DNA from: Ryuthela nishihirai
Lineage: Eukaryota; Arthropoda; Arachnida; Araneae; Heptathelidae
Length of the DNA stretch: 64,000 nucleotides
Reading direction: 5' to 3'
Assembly (NCBI GenBank): GCA_038380435.1
Contig: JAWZYU010000005.1
Span: 33,564,001 to 33,628,000, forward strand
Shown here: positions 45,056 through 55,970 of the stretch, one piece after another
Numbering within the stretch: position 1 is the first letter of the stretch
Layout: each line of letters opens with the position of its first letter
Notes under the pieces: generated by a model
Database searches by the model: none
Told to the model about the DNA's origin: nothing
What the model saw: the letters and a program-made list of their open reading frames with translations, nothing else
Made by a program: the position numbers and the translations under genes

Positions 45056-45572
45056 TTAACCTTCTGAGCAGTGAATTTTAATAGTGATGGCCGGCAACCT
45101 CGAGTGATTTTTTTTTTCCATATTTGCACGTGTTTTTTTTTTAATCAGATTACAAAGAGTTCTGTTTACTGTTTTAAGTTTTTAACTTTAACCTATTGAC
45201 ACAAATTATAACAAAAATAAAAATACCTATATCTGGATAATTTATTTATAAAAATAAATAAAATAACCAATAAATAATACTCACGAATGCATAATGATAC
45301 ACTTAAAAATGTTACTTCTTCTGCAAATAATTATTCACGTCAACAAATGTGTTCAAAACCACTTGGGCAAAAAATGGCAAAACTCACTTCATGAAACTAA
45401 GAATGATGTCCCAATGTGCAACAAACAAATGACCAAATAGTAATAGGTTAAAATGTCAGACCAGACATCAATTAATGGCAGTACTGCTTTGGCACAAAAT
45501 TCAAAACAAATATGTACAGTAGGCTGGCTAAGGTACGAAGTAAATATATGTTTGCACTGTTCAGAGGGTTAA
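45056..45572. mobile_element. piggyBac-type MITE in the LINE fossil
   Basis: 517 bp with TTAA at each end and inverted termini TTAACCTTCTGAGCAGTG and CACTGTTCAGAGGGTTAA. No coding capacity. Different termini from the element at 37429-37940. Confidence 0.72.
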
Positions 45573-45689
45573 TGAAATCAATGAAAATTGAAAAGTTATT
45601 AAATAAATTTTGAGATTTATAGAACTTTGTAAAAGGTAAAATGGCAGATTTTTCAGGATATAGTAAGGTGCCAAAGAGTGCAAAATTTG

Positions 45690-46000
45690 TGTATTTTATT
45701 TATTGTTTTTTGAAGAAATTAGTTGAGAATCACAATATCGGTATGCAAGGCCCAAATTACAAAGTCATTAGCATAAATTCCGAAACTGATGTTATGAAGA
45801 ATATGTTTAGTTAAATCATGAAGATATATGTTGAATAGGGTTGGACTGAATTCCTGAGTTGAGTGGAAAAAAAGTGTGAATGATGGTTTCTGATTTTACT
45901 TAAAAATGTTTCTTTGGTAAATAATTATATAAGAATCAATAAATATAAAGGGCAAAATACAGTGTGCTGAATTAAATAAAGATTAAGTTAACTCTATCGT
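45690..46000 (-). pseudogene. LINE reverse transcriptase remnant, C-terminal part
   Basis: Minus-strand FSPTLFNIYLHDLTKHI and GIYANDFVIWALHTDIVIL are the RT blocks LSPxLFNIYxxDL and YADDxxIWA, with the catalytic YADD changed to YAND. Confidence 0.78.
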
Positions 46001-46004
46001 CATC

Positions 46005-46570
46005 ATCCTCCTCAAGCAGCCATGGGCTACGAAGGTCCAACCAGACCGTGCAATTTAGTTCTCCAAGCATATCTGTCCTGAGTTACATCTGCTGCATCTG
46101 GCCACTGCACACCAACTCTAACAAGGTCCTGTTTGACATTGTCTGCCCACAGCATCCTAGGTCTCCCCCTCTTTCTGAGGCCATTAGGCACTCTGTTCAT
46201 AACCCTATTCACCAATCTATAATTATCCATATGGGCAACATGGCCAAACTAACGGAGTCTCTCTCTGCACAATATGCTGCTTAAAGGAGCTGCTTATCAT
46301 TAGTTACAAAGCACAATATGCTGCTTATCATTAGTTACAAAGCTGAACTACCTAATGCCCAAGATAATGCATAAGCATATAGAATCAAAATCATCTAGTC
46401 TCCTGTTATCTTTTTTACAAAGTGTCCAAGTTTCACTACCATAACTAACCCTAGAAAGAACCAAACTATTATACAGTCTAATATTAGTCTGATAGATTAT
46501 ACAGTCTAATTTAAATTGAGAGTGTGCAGAAATAGGTATATACACCTATTTCTCCACACTCTCAATTTAA
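46005..46570 (-). mobile_element. RTE-like LINE 3' fragment, rearranged
   Basis: Encodes on the minus strand RLYNSLVLSRVSYGSETWTL and NRVMNRVPNGLRKRGRPRM, close to the copy at 60037-60645. It shows a local tandem repeat (CTGCTTATCATTAGTTACAA at about 46284 and 46320) and a snap-back (46511-46570). The 3' end reads GCTGCTTGAGGAGGATGATG. It interrupts the RT region of the Jockey-like fossil. Confidence 0.85.
46511..46570. repeat. Hairpin in the RTE fragment
   Basis: Arms TTAAATTGAGAGTGTGCAGA... and its complement, about 27 bp each with one mismatch and a small indel. The intact LINE (60510-60545) has only one arm. Confidence 0.82.
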
Positions 46571-46599
46571 TCTATATTAATATAAGAATTTTTAAATAT

Positions 46600-46860
46600 T
46601 TCTGGAAATAACTAAATTTTTAATTTTGAATAATAAATCCATTTGTGAGACAGAGTCAAAAGCATATTTTGAATAATAAATCCATTTGTGAGACAGAGTC
46701 AAAAGCATGTTTGAAATCAAAGATATGGGCAGCAGTATGGGTTTTTACAAGGAAAGAATTTTCAATGTCTGTGATCAGATTTAGTAGTATGTCTTTTGAT
46801 GAGTAGCCGTATCTATAACCTGCAATGTTAGAATGTAATCTTTGGTTTATTATGTTTCAA
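46600..46860 (-). pseudogene. LINE reverse transcriptase remnant, N-terminal part
   Basis: Minus-strand YRYGYSSKDILLNLITDI and FDFKHAFDSVSQMDLLFKI are the RT blocks FGFRxxxSTxDxLxxL and LDxxxAFDxVxxxxLxxKL, including the first catalytic Asp. Confidence 0.78.
46624..46709. repeat. 43-bp tandem duplication
   Basis: Two identical copies (TTTTGAATAATAAATCCATT...AAAAGCAT) cover the RT FDSVSQMDLLFKI codons, duplicating them in the fossil. Confidence 0.92.
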
Positions 46861-47165
46861 ATATTTTAAAGCAAAAGAAAGTTATGTCATATGAGGTAAT
46901 TTAACTGATGATCTGTCTGTATGAGGAAACATCATCAAGAGGTTTATTAGTTTTTGGTAGAGATTAAACCTATTTTGTTCCATGATGGAGGATAGATGCC
47001 TGTATTCCAAATATGATCATAGAATTTGAGTAAATATTTTACCAAGTGGTAAATTTTTTAATAATTTGTATGAGACTTCATCAAGTTCAGGTATAATGGT
47101 AGATTTTTTCATGGACTTATGGACTTATTATATAGCGATTATATAATATATATACAATTGCTATA

Positions 47166-47555
47166 GGGAGGGGGGGGGGCTCAGTCGGTAGCACGCCAGG
47201 CTCGTAATCTGTAGTTCCCAGGTTCGAGTCCCAGCTAGGTCAGCGTTGAGATTTATCTCCGCAAAATTTCCCCGCACTGCCCACGGTCAGTATGGGACAC
47301 TGATGGGCTTGACAAAGGCCACCGTCCGTCGGATGGAACGTTAAGCCGTGGCCCCATGTGCGGGAGAGCCATACCCTGTGCATGTTAAAGAACACGCTGG
47401 ATGGCCTTGACAGGAGGCTACCATCTGTCTCCCAACAGCTGTTCCAGTGGGTCCCCTCCCCCAACCTTCTCTGAGCCTTCGGGGTCCTTGTGGCTTGGCC
47501 ATTTAGCCCATGGTGTGCAGAAAAGTGCAGCTCAGAGGTAAAACAATCTAATCCA
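47166..47555 (+). mobile_element. SINE-A copy with 14-bp target-site duplication
   Basis: Complete SINE-A, flanked by ATACAATTGCTATA at 47152-47165 and 47556-47569. The head retains CTCGTAATCT and a G-rich start. Confidence 0.93.
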
Positions 47556-48079
47556 ATACAATTGCTATATAATAAGTCCAGAGGATGATTTAGTTTTAGA
47601 ATTTTTTATTGCCTGTAAAAGCAGTAATAAAGTAAATGAATAATTCAGATATGATTTTATTTTTTCGTTTGATAGGAAAGTTGTAAGCAGTTTGAAAACA
47701 TTAAGATTTAGTAGATCCATTTATAGGATTCCCTAAAATTTGATAAAGGTCAGCTAATTGTAAAGCTACTTGAGAAATACTAATGTTTCAAGAGCCAAAG
47801 AATATAGAGGATTTGGAACTTTGACAGGATTGTTGATTGATTTAGAGATTTTCCATATGTTTTTTGTTGAAGTGCAAAGAGTAAGATTTTCTGTTAAAGG
47901 CATATCAATTTTTATGTTCTAAAATTTAAGTAATCCATGAAACTTTTATTTGCTTGCAATTTTCTTTCAGTCCTCCTTCTAATAACTATAAGTTTATTAA
48001 TATACTTATAATAAACATATAGTTAAAAATTAATAATTTGTTAAATATTTATTAATATGTTATTTCATTCCAGGAAAGA

Positions 48080-48885
48080 ATATTTCAGTAAATTTTTCCT
48101 ATATGTAATACATAATTATTATATTCATTATATTTTAAGTTTAGAGAAAAGGGATCAATTTTGTTGAGGGCTTCATAGAACTGATTCCATTGAGTTATTT
48201 TAAAACCTTTCTTTTACAAGCTTTTGAATTGTAATATTAATGCTAATAGGATAATGATCACTCACAAAGGAGTGTTAAATAATATCAATATGAAATGAAT
48301 GAGAAATAGAGGGGTATGCAATGGATAAAGCTATAATAGATTGAACATCAGGATTATAATACAAGTAGAAGTTGAATCATTTAATATAACAAGGTCATTA
48401 TCTTCACTAAATTTAGATAATTCTCTTCCCTTATGGTCACTTTTACAAGAATTCCACGTTTTGTGATGCGAGTTAAAATCGCTCTGTAATATAAATGTAC
48501 ATTGAAAATATGTTAGAAGTTTAGTATATATTGAATTTTAAGTACAAGCTCCAGAATTATATATTGAGCATATTATAAATTTAGTATTATTTAAAGAAAT
48601 TTTGCATGCTATATATATTCTAAGTTAGGATATAAAATAGGTATGCTTAATAATCTCTGTGGGATATTTTTATAAATCAGGAGGATACACCCCTAGAGAT
48701 ACGATAATTTCTTTGAGTATAAGAGATGTAATTAGAAATATGAGATAAATGTGAAGAGTTAATTTCCTGTATAGCAAAAATGTAAACATTTTTAGTTTTC
48801 ACAAGATGTTTGATATAATGCGGTCTTTGCTTACAGCCTTGTATGTTCCATTGCAGGACAGCTGCTTTATTTCACTGCAGCAGGA
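48080..48885 (-). pseudogene. LINE APE-endonuclease remnant
   Basis: Minus-strand AVLQWNIQGCKQRPHYIKHL and YIFAIQEIN begin the endonuclease (pattern LQWNxxGLxxxxxELxxLL...IxxLQET). FNSHHKTWNS and GRELSKFSEDNDLVILNDS (about 48385-48480) fit DFNAHHxxWGS...GxxLxxFxxxxxLxxLND. Confidence 0.78.
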
Positions 48886-49220
48886 GAACAAAGTTTGAGA
48901 AAATCACTACAAATGAACTTGCAACATGTTTTTTATGTTTGCCTACCATTTTTTTTTTTTTTTTTCAAATTTTATGTTCTGAATTAAATGCTCTTTCTTT
49001 TAGTATGAAATGTAAACTATTTTATTCTTTAGTTGTTTCATAATGAGGCTCTGAAGTTGAGTTGTATTTTTAGAGAAAAAAAAATCCGGCACTGTAAGGG
49101 TTAAAGTAAGCTCCGAGGAGCTGGGAATTATCAAGTTAGTTAATTGTAGAGCCAACTTTAAAATTTCAAATTCTAGATTCTGAATTAAACATAATGCTAT
49201 TAATTGGTAGAATGATTTTT

Positions 49221-49604
49221 GGGTTGGGTTGTTTTACCTCTGAGCGGCGCTTTTTTGCACACCATGGGTTAAATGGCCAGGTCACAAGGACCCCGAAGGC
49301 TCAGAGAAGGTTGGGGGAGGGGACCCACTGGAACAGCTGTTGGGAGACAGATGGTAGCCTCCCGTCAAGGCCATCCAGCGTGTTCTTTAACGTGCACAGG
49401 GTATGGCTCTCCCGCACACAGGGCCACGGCTTAATGTCCCATCCGACGAACGGCGGCCTTTCCAAGCCCATCGGTGTCCCCTACTGACCGTGGGCAGGGG
49501 GGGAATTTTGCGGAGATAAATCTCAACGCTGACCCAGCAGGACTCGAACCTGGGAACTACAGATTACGAGCCTGGCGCGCTACCGACTGAGCCACCCCCG
49601 CCCC
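49221..49604 (-). mobile_element. SINE-A copy with target-site duplication
   Basis: Well-preserved SINE-A between TGGTAGAATGATTTTT (49205-49220) and TGGTAGAATGATATTT (49606-49621). Confidence 0.93.
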
Positions 49605-50034
49605 GTGGTAGAATGATATTTTTAGTAGTATTAACTTTATTTGTATGGGTTTGATGGTAGAGGTAGAATTATTTTGATTTAATTTAGATGACATTGAACC
49701 AGTAATGTTCTTTTTCACTGTGCAAGCATAGTCCATAACAGGTATCACTGTAGGAAAGTCTTTAGAAGTTGAGGGTTCAGCAGCTGAAAAGTTGGTAGTA
49801 CTGGAAGTTGCATAGTCCATTTCACATTGTAATGGTAAGGGAGGAAAGTCAGTTTTTGCAAATGTCTGTTAAATTGTCGCAGATTTGCTTATCATACCAT
49901 GATGAGATCAGCTGCATTTATTGAATTTGGGTAGAAGTTGGTTTAGGATACCAACATTATTAAATGTTGTTAGAATCATATAAGAGCATAGCCTTAGTAA
50001 AGGCTCTGGACCAAGAAATAAATAAAAAATAAAT

Positions 50035-50228
50035 AAATATCCCCTCAAGCAGCTGCTTGCCACAGAGGTCTGACAGGAGCCTGTCAGTTAATATGCCATA
50101 ATAGAAGGTCTGTGAGGATGGCAGGACCTCAGCAGAAAAACACCACAAACATCCATGCCTTACCCGGGGCTCAAACCCAGGTCCCTAGATCAGCAGCCAA
50201 GCACGCTAACCACTTGGCCATGGGACAT
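50035..50228 (-). mobile_element. SINE-B copy
   Basis: Minus-strand SINE-B from the A/T tail and CCCCTCAAGCAGCTGCTTGC to the head complement GGCTCAAACCCAGG, CACTTGGCCATGGG. Confidence 0.87.
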
Positions 50229-50238
50229 ATTCTTTAAA

Positions 50239-51120
50239 TTGCAATTGCTTGGTTTTACAGACTATCAGACAAAAATATCATCCAGCAAGTGTGATGGGAT
50301 GTCCCTCAGAGCAGTAGGGACATTTAAAGGTAGTTGCAGAACAGATTTTATAAGAATGTTAATCACATCTTTTGCATTTGGCTTCCCATGCAAGTTGTTG
50401 ACACATGGCCAAAAAGAAAACAGTAGTATAAAGAGAGGGTGGTATGAAGTATGGTCTCACAGGATAACAATTGAATCCAATGTATACATATGAAGGTAAC
50501 TTCTCTGAATTAAAGTGAGAATAACCTTGTTAGTTGGGAAATGGATGACTTTATCTTTGTCAACTGAATCTTTATCTGGTTCATATATAACATTCTACTT
50601 ATTTCATTTACATTCTGATCTTTCGTTAGATAAATTATTAATATATCATTCACATTAGACTGAATTCCAATCACCATACCTAAAGTGTCATATTCATGTA
50701 TTGCATCAGCAGCAATGACATTTATCCCAAGGATACCATTTAGTTGAATAATTTTTGTTTTGTGTTTCAAATTATTTGCTAATAAATATAAGGTTCCTTT
50801 AGTGTTAAATTTTCCCTCTACATATTCACCAAGCAAGTTGTTAAAAAACAGAGTAATCTCTTTCATATCAATATTTTTAAGACTAGCATTAAACCTGTCA
50901 ACATAACTTCCACAATGGGCTTAGACATATTTGAGATTTCTGAATTAATATTTTCAGAAATAGTTTGTATTTATCAAGGGAGTACTATGATTAGAGTCAT
51001 TCAAGATATTGTAAGTATTGATAACACTGGCCTCACTCTTAGTGGAAGATTTGTCAGACTCTGGGTCAAATGTAAATCAATTCAATTCAATGCCCATCAC
51101 AGATTTCAATGATCTTCGGC
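50239..51120 (-). pseudogene. LINE ORF1 (gag-like) remnant
   Basis: The open minus-strand piece at 50510-50866 (GTLYLLANNLKHKTKIIQLN, VIGIQSNVNDILIIYLTKDQ, NVNEISRML) resembles Jockey ORF1 nucleic-acid-binding regions. It is followed near 50400 by YCFLFGHVSTTCMG, a decayed CCHC knuckle. Assignment depends on context with the adjacent endonuclease. Confidence 0.6.
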
Positions 51121-51854
51121 ATAAATGTTAGTACACATAAGATGTCTGATAGTCCGAAATATTTTGAGGCAAAAAATTTTTTGTAATGAGCTATAATCAT
51201 TTAACCTAAGGGGAAAATATACAAATTGCAATTGTGATTAAAGGTTTTTCTTGTTTTTCTTTGCTTCTATGGTAGATGAGAAGACCAAACTTGATACACT
51301 GGTGTAGATTTTCCTTATCAAATCAATAAAAAATTGAATTTGAAAAAAAATTAAAACTGACATGTTGCACATTATACTCCATAGAAACATTGTACATAAT
51401 TTGGAGTATGGTCATTTCTCTGATAACGAACAAAAAATATTGAATTTGTACCAATGTTATCGCCAATGATGGACTTCAGAGGACTGCACTGACACTCTGG
51501 TGCATGTGAACTGGAGATGCATGGAGAGGCTACTGATGTGCTCTGCTGCTTGCATTCAAGCATGACTTTGCAACTCCAACCACTCCAACTAGCATTCAGC
51601 TGCTACTTACAGCTATAATGCTGATATTGATAAAAGTTCATATACTTTTTTACAGACAAGCAAATGAAAAAGCCCAATATTTAGAGGGAACAAGTTTAGC
51701 AATAAAAATGTTGAGTGATACATAGGGTGACCAGATTGTAATCGGTAAAAACCGGAATATGTTTTTAAATGTTCAGACTTCAGTTCGTATAACTCGAAAA
51801 TGATAAATTATGCTTTATTTTTGATCAGTTGTTCTATAATAATTAATAAAGTAT

Positions 51855-52769
51855 TTAACCTTTCCAGTGTCCAGGGCATCTATATACATTCACAGAATTT
51901 GAAATGAGAGGCCAAGAACATATATATATCTGTTTTTAGTAGAACAAAAAAAAAAAAATCAATTTTTAAAAAATAAAAATTACTGTTTTGAATTTTTGGT
52001 CGGTTTACTGTTCAAGGTCCTCAGCCAACAGATGGCACTGTTCAAGAAGCCTATGATATCGAGGTGTAAAGCATGAGGTAGAAACATAACCGTTGGTTGT
52101 TGGTGGCCTATGGTTCTTTGATTTGTTTCTTTTAGGTGGGTAACATGAAGTCATATGTTATATGTGTGATTTGAAGGGAATGTGAAGTTAGGTTTGATTT
52201 TTTTCACTATTTTCGCTTGATAACTGCTTGGGATAGCATGCCTATGTGGCTAGAGGTAAGTGCATATGTATAATATATTTAATAAAGGATTTTTAATGAT
52301 AGCCAGAATAGGAATAATTAATATGTTGTCATTGGTTTTTCAAAAATTCGTTAAGATATGGTAAATAACAAGTTATTAAAGATATTTTGGAATTGGAATT
52401 ATTTAATATTAGAAGGGTTGTTGTTGACAATGTTAGTGAACTGTTATGTAAAGTTATGGATAAATATTTGGGAAGTGGGATTTTAATAGCTTTTTGTGGC
52501 TGTGTGTGGGGTGGGGGAAAGTTTTGTAAATTCTTTGGAGGGGCATTTGAAGGGCAAGGGAGGTGTGGTTAGAACTAGATAGAATTATTTTAAATTTTTT
52601 TTGTGTTTAGTATGATGTAGTATGTTTGTTGTGAGTACAGAAGAAAATGGCAAAAGTTTATAATGTGGGGTAATTAAATTTTAAAAATGAGAGTTTTTAT
52701 GGGGTGTTAGGGTTTTAGGAGAAATTTTTGGTGAAATCTATAAAGTGGGTTTTCAGAGTATTCAAATGT

Positions 52770-52800
<31 letters not shown>

Positions 52801-52898
52801 GGAATATGCTTGGGGGAAATGTTGGAAGTTTTTCCGTGTGGGACTGAATATGGCGGTAGTAACAAAAGTTTTTTAGGCTGGACACTGGAATGGGCTAG
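51855..52898. mobile_element. piggyBac-type nonautonomous element
   Basis: Left end TTAACCTTTCCAGTGTCCAG and right end CTGGACACTGGAATGGGCTA are inverted repeats; the right TTAA has decayed to CTAG. Single related ends occur at about 43624-43645 (CCTGGACACTGGAAGGGTTA) and about 35886 (CCTGGACACTGGAAATG). The interior is AT-rich with no transposase. Confidence 0.65.
52767..52802. repeat. (GT)n(G)n simple repeat
   Basis: A TG run followed by a long G run. A likely spot for sequencing slippage. Confidence 0.85.
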
Positions 52899-53994
52899 TG
52901 TAGTCCAAATGAGCAAAGAACTAAGCAGTGCCATTTGTAATTCTTTTGATGACCTGGGCAAGAGCAAAAATGCTCCTTCAAATTTAATGAGTAGAAAAAA
53001 TTGCGCATACACAAGTTTGAATTTAGTTCTTTTTAATGAAGTAATATTCATTGCTGATGAAATAAATGTTATCGTAAAATGCATTGATAATAAAGAATTC
53101 AGTTATAAATAAATAGAATATATAATCATTTAAATTTAAAAGAGTCATTAGCATGGAGAACTTTGAAAAACTGATTTTTCAAGATTTTTTGGTGATTAAA
53201 TAGTTTTTGCTTAAATATCTGTATAGTTAACCTCAATATTTTATTCCTATTATAAAAATTTTAAACATGATTTAGAGAACATTTTTGAGGAAGAGATTAA
53301 ATTGAAATTAACATAAAAATTTTAACCTGATTTTTTTATAGATAATTTTACTAATTATTTAATACTGTTATTATCAATTGTCTAATACTGTGTTTATTTC
53401 TATATATAATACAGTGTTTTTTATTTTACTAATTATCTAATACAAAGTCTCTGAGCTAAAAACATAAGTTGACAACTCTGTCCTGGACTTTCCATTTTAA
53501 GGATAAACTGGACACAGTATATCAAGAGCATAGATATTTCATAATTTGTACATAAATACTGTAGCAAAGTGCACAATTTCAAAGTAAAAAACAATAAAAT
53601 AATCGAGACTATCACTAATAATAAAGAGAGTAATATTAATAAATTAATAGTACACGCAACGTGCAATAATCTGATCAACCTTTTATGTTAATGGTATGAA
53701 ATTTACAAACAAAAGAACTTATGTTTATCATGAAAATGTAATCATATATTCACTTGTTGATTTGCATGCAAATTTTGCAGCTCCTGCTAGATGGGGGAAA
53801 TTTCAATATTGAGCAGTATAGTGACAATTATGTTATGCACATTTGAATGCAGCTCACCAGATAGCTAATAGATAGTGTTAGCGACCTTCTCATTAACATC
53901 TGATAATCAAATGCAACGACTGAAAAAGTTGCATCTCCTTGAGTACAGATGGTGCTGTCTCAGTCACGTCTCAGGAAGAAGATTTATAAGGTCA
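52899..53994. other. AT-rich intronic spacer
   Basis: Frames at 52768-53112 and 53433-53678 are AT-driven without motifs. Nothing recognised. Confidence 0.4.
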
Positions 53995-54100
53995 TATTCT
54001 GAAAATATTCGCTGTCCGATGCGTGGTGCAAGGGTTAGCGCGCTCTGGCATGAATCTGGAGAGATGCGGGTTCGATTCCCACCATGGCGGCAATGAATTT
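53995..54100 (+). mobile_element. SINE-C, tRNA-like unit
   Basis: GGTGCAAGGGTTAGCGCGCT and B box CGGGTTCGATTCCC, with CTGGCATGAATCTGGAGAGA between, match the paired units at 36485-36625. The body after the head is short and A/T-rich. Confidence 0.65.
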
Positions 54101-54910
54101 TTTCAGAATCTATTAATTAATGTTCTTAACAGGGAATACTGTGCATTCACTTTGGATTGATTTTAACCAGATAGCTTGCAGACAAAGTGAAAATCTGTAT
54201 ACAGATTGTAATATTAAATTGCTGATCCAATGTAACTTCGTCAATGTCTAATCAACCAACTTAGGATTATTTTTATGCCAATTAGGAGCCATTCTTCAGT
54301 CTTTGATACAAAAAGTCACATATGACCTCAGGCTAACTAATCCTTCAAATATATTTACTTTCATTATTTGCAGCATGAAGTGCAGTGCTGCATTATTAGG
54401 ATTAAAATGGCATATAAAAAAGGCCATAGCAGCCTTACAAGGTTCAAATGACTAAGCAAAATCCTTGTTTCAAAATACTGTTTACAGGTTCCAACAATCA
54501 AACCTGTCTATATTGAAATGTCAGTTCACAATCACTTATTTATTCAAATCTCACTTCAATATTGTGTTCTTATCAAGATAAACAGGTAGACATTAATACT
54601 TACCATAATCAATGGTACAGTGGCATATCCAAGGTGGTGTTTATCACTACCTTATCATTTTGAGGGCCTCAATAAAGAAATTTCTAAAAATGTCCCTGAA
54701 AATCAGTTCAAGTTGACAAAAAAAAAATCATTAGACTGAAACATGCCAACCCCTTCCCCCACACACTGAAAGTTTCTAGGTATGCCACTGCAATAGTGCA
54801 AACTATAAAGCATCACAAGGTTGATTAAAGATGGTGCAGTGCTCCATTTTAATGTAAGCAAGAAAAAAATGTTTTCGAAGGCAAAAAATGTTTTTATAAA
54901 TGATATCACC
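54101..54910. other. Intronic spacer, nothing recognised
   Basis: AT-rich, no signal. Confidence 0.4.
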
Positions 54911-55245
54911 TGGAGTTGGGCTGTTTTATCTCTTACCTCCAATGGCTAACAACGGTATGGGAAAGGGGACCCACTGGACAGTTATTAGGAGACAGATGGT
55001 AGCCTCCTGTCAAAATCATCTTGCACATTCTTCAATGTGCACATAGTATAGCTCTCTGGTATATAGGACCATGACTATATATCTCATCTGAAAGACAGCA
55101 TTCAAGACCATTGATGCCCCCTTTCAGACCAAGAGTAGAGCAGGGGTTAGTGGAAATAAATCTCAATGCTAACCCAAAAAAGACTCAAACCTGGAAACTG
55201 CAGATTAAGAGCTTGGTGTGCTAGCAATTGCACAAACCTCCACAC
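54911..55245 (-). mobile_element. SINE-A copy, old
   Basis: Decayed tail (GTTGGGCTGTTTTATCTC), body (GGAGACAGATGGTAGCCTCC) and head complement (AAGACTCAAACCTGG, CTGCAGATTAAGAGC). Confidence 0.72.
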
Positions 55246-55250
55246 CACAT

Positions 55251-55816
55251 GGATATTTTGTTTCAATCCAAATTCCAGAGATAACTAAAATCAGTCACTA
55301 GGTCAAACACTGTATTTTTATGTCCAGAGGTCTAGCATTTTTCCAAAACACATCTTCATATTACAGAAAAAAATAATGTGCCACCTGAGCAGTGTAAATT
55401 ACAATATTACCAACTTCTGCAATAGAGCAGTAGTCTAAAATACATTCTGTCCTAAAAAAGCCTAAAATTCTGCAGAATATTAAACATTAAAACATTCCAC
55501 ATGTGAATCTGATGAAGAAATAAGCCTTCTTAACCCCTAATGGGTATAAATGACGTAGATATTATTTGAAACGGTTCGTTTTGAGGCGCACGAGGGAAAT
55601 CACTTTCGCTACAATTATCAGAAATTTTGATTGCTATTTTGAAGTAGAACGTGAATGAAATTTATTAAATTTTATAATAAGCATATCATGTAGGAATATA
55701 AATTTTCATTGATCAACATAAAAATTTTGTACTGGGACAAAAGGTTAAATTTCCCATTAACAGAATTTGAGAACTACTAGAGGAAATATATATATTTAAA
55801 GCAATAAAAAAAATAC
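55251..55816. other. Intron start of SF3B2
   Basis: Nothing recognised apart from the donor site at its right end. TTAACCCCTAATGGG near 55530 resembles a piggyBac-type end, without a partner. Confidence 0.4.
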
Positions 55817-55970
55817 CTTCAGCATTCTTATCACTTAAAATGGCTTCATGTAGTCTGTTAATTAAGTCGGCTTTAAGTCCAGTGGTAGATAAACCCCGTG
55901 CAGACAACTTTTCTTTTAAATCAACTACTCTTAGTTTCTGCAAATCTTCCACACTAAATTTATCCGCCAT
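55817..55970 (-). CDS. SF3B2: Splicing factor 3B subunit 2, first coding exon with SAP domain
   Basis: Encodes residues 1-51 plus the first base of codon 52. The start is MADKFSVEDLQKLRVVDLKE, and a SAP fold (two short helices, residues about 11-45, ARGLSTTGLKADLINRL) matches the N-terminal SAP domain of SF3B2 proteins. The start context AAACATGG is favourable. The exon ends GAAG followed by GTATTT on the minus strand, a usable but non-consensus donor. Its phase (one extra G) joins exactly with AC at the start of the main exon to give Asp, yielding ...KNAE-D-DESNEASE. No further exons between were found, though a small one cannot be ruled out. Alternative: a SAP exon of another gene, unlikely given phase, strand and family order. 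Confidence 0.85.

Larger units (their letters stand above)
43650..51120 (-). mobile_element. Jockey-like non-LTR retrotransposon fossil (whole extent)
   Basis: On the minus strand, in the correct order: ORF1 with zinc-knuckle traces (50.2-51.1 kb), APE endonuclease (48.1-48.9 kb), reverse transcriptase (46.6-46.9 and 45.7-46.0 kb), and RNase H/zinc-finger end (43.7-44.7 kb). All frames are riddled with stops. Later insertions interrupt it: SINE-B (50035-50228), SINE-A (49221-49604 and 47166-47555), an RTE LINE piece (46005-46570) and a piggyBac-type MITE (45056-45572). It has the same orientation as SF3B2. Confidence 0.78.
43192..55816 (-). other. SF3B2: SF3B2 intron 1 (12.6 kb)
   Basis: Bounded by GT (55815-55816) and AG (43192-43193) on the minus strand with a T-rich tract before the acceptor. 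It is filled with a decayed Jockey-like LINE, an RTE-like LINE piece, two piggyBac-type elements, SINE-A and SINE-B copies and AT-rich DNA. No other host gene is visible inside. Confidence 0.8.
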
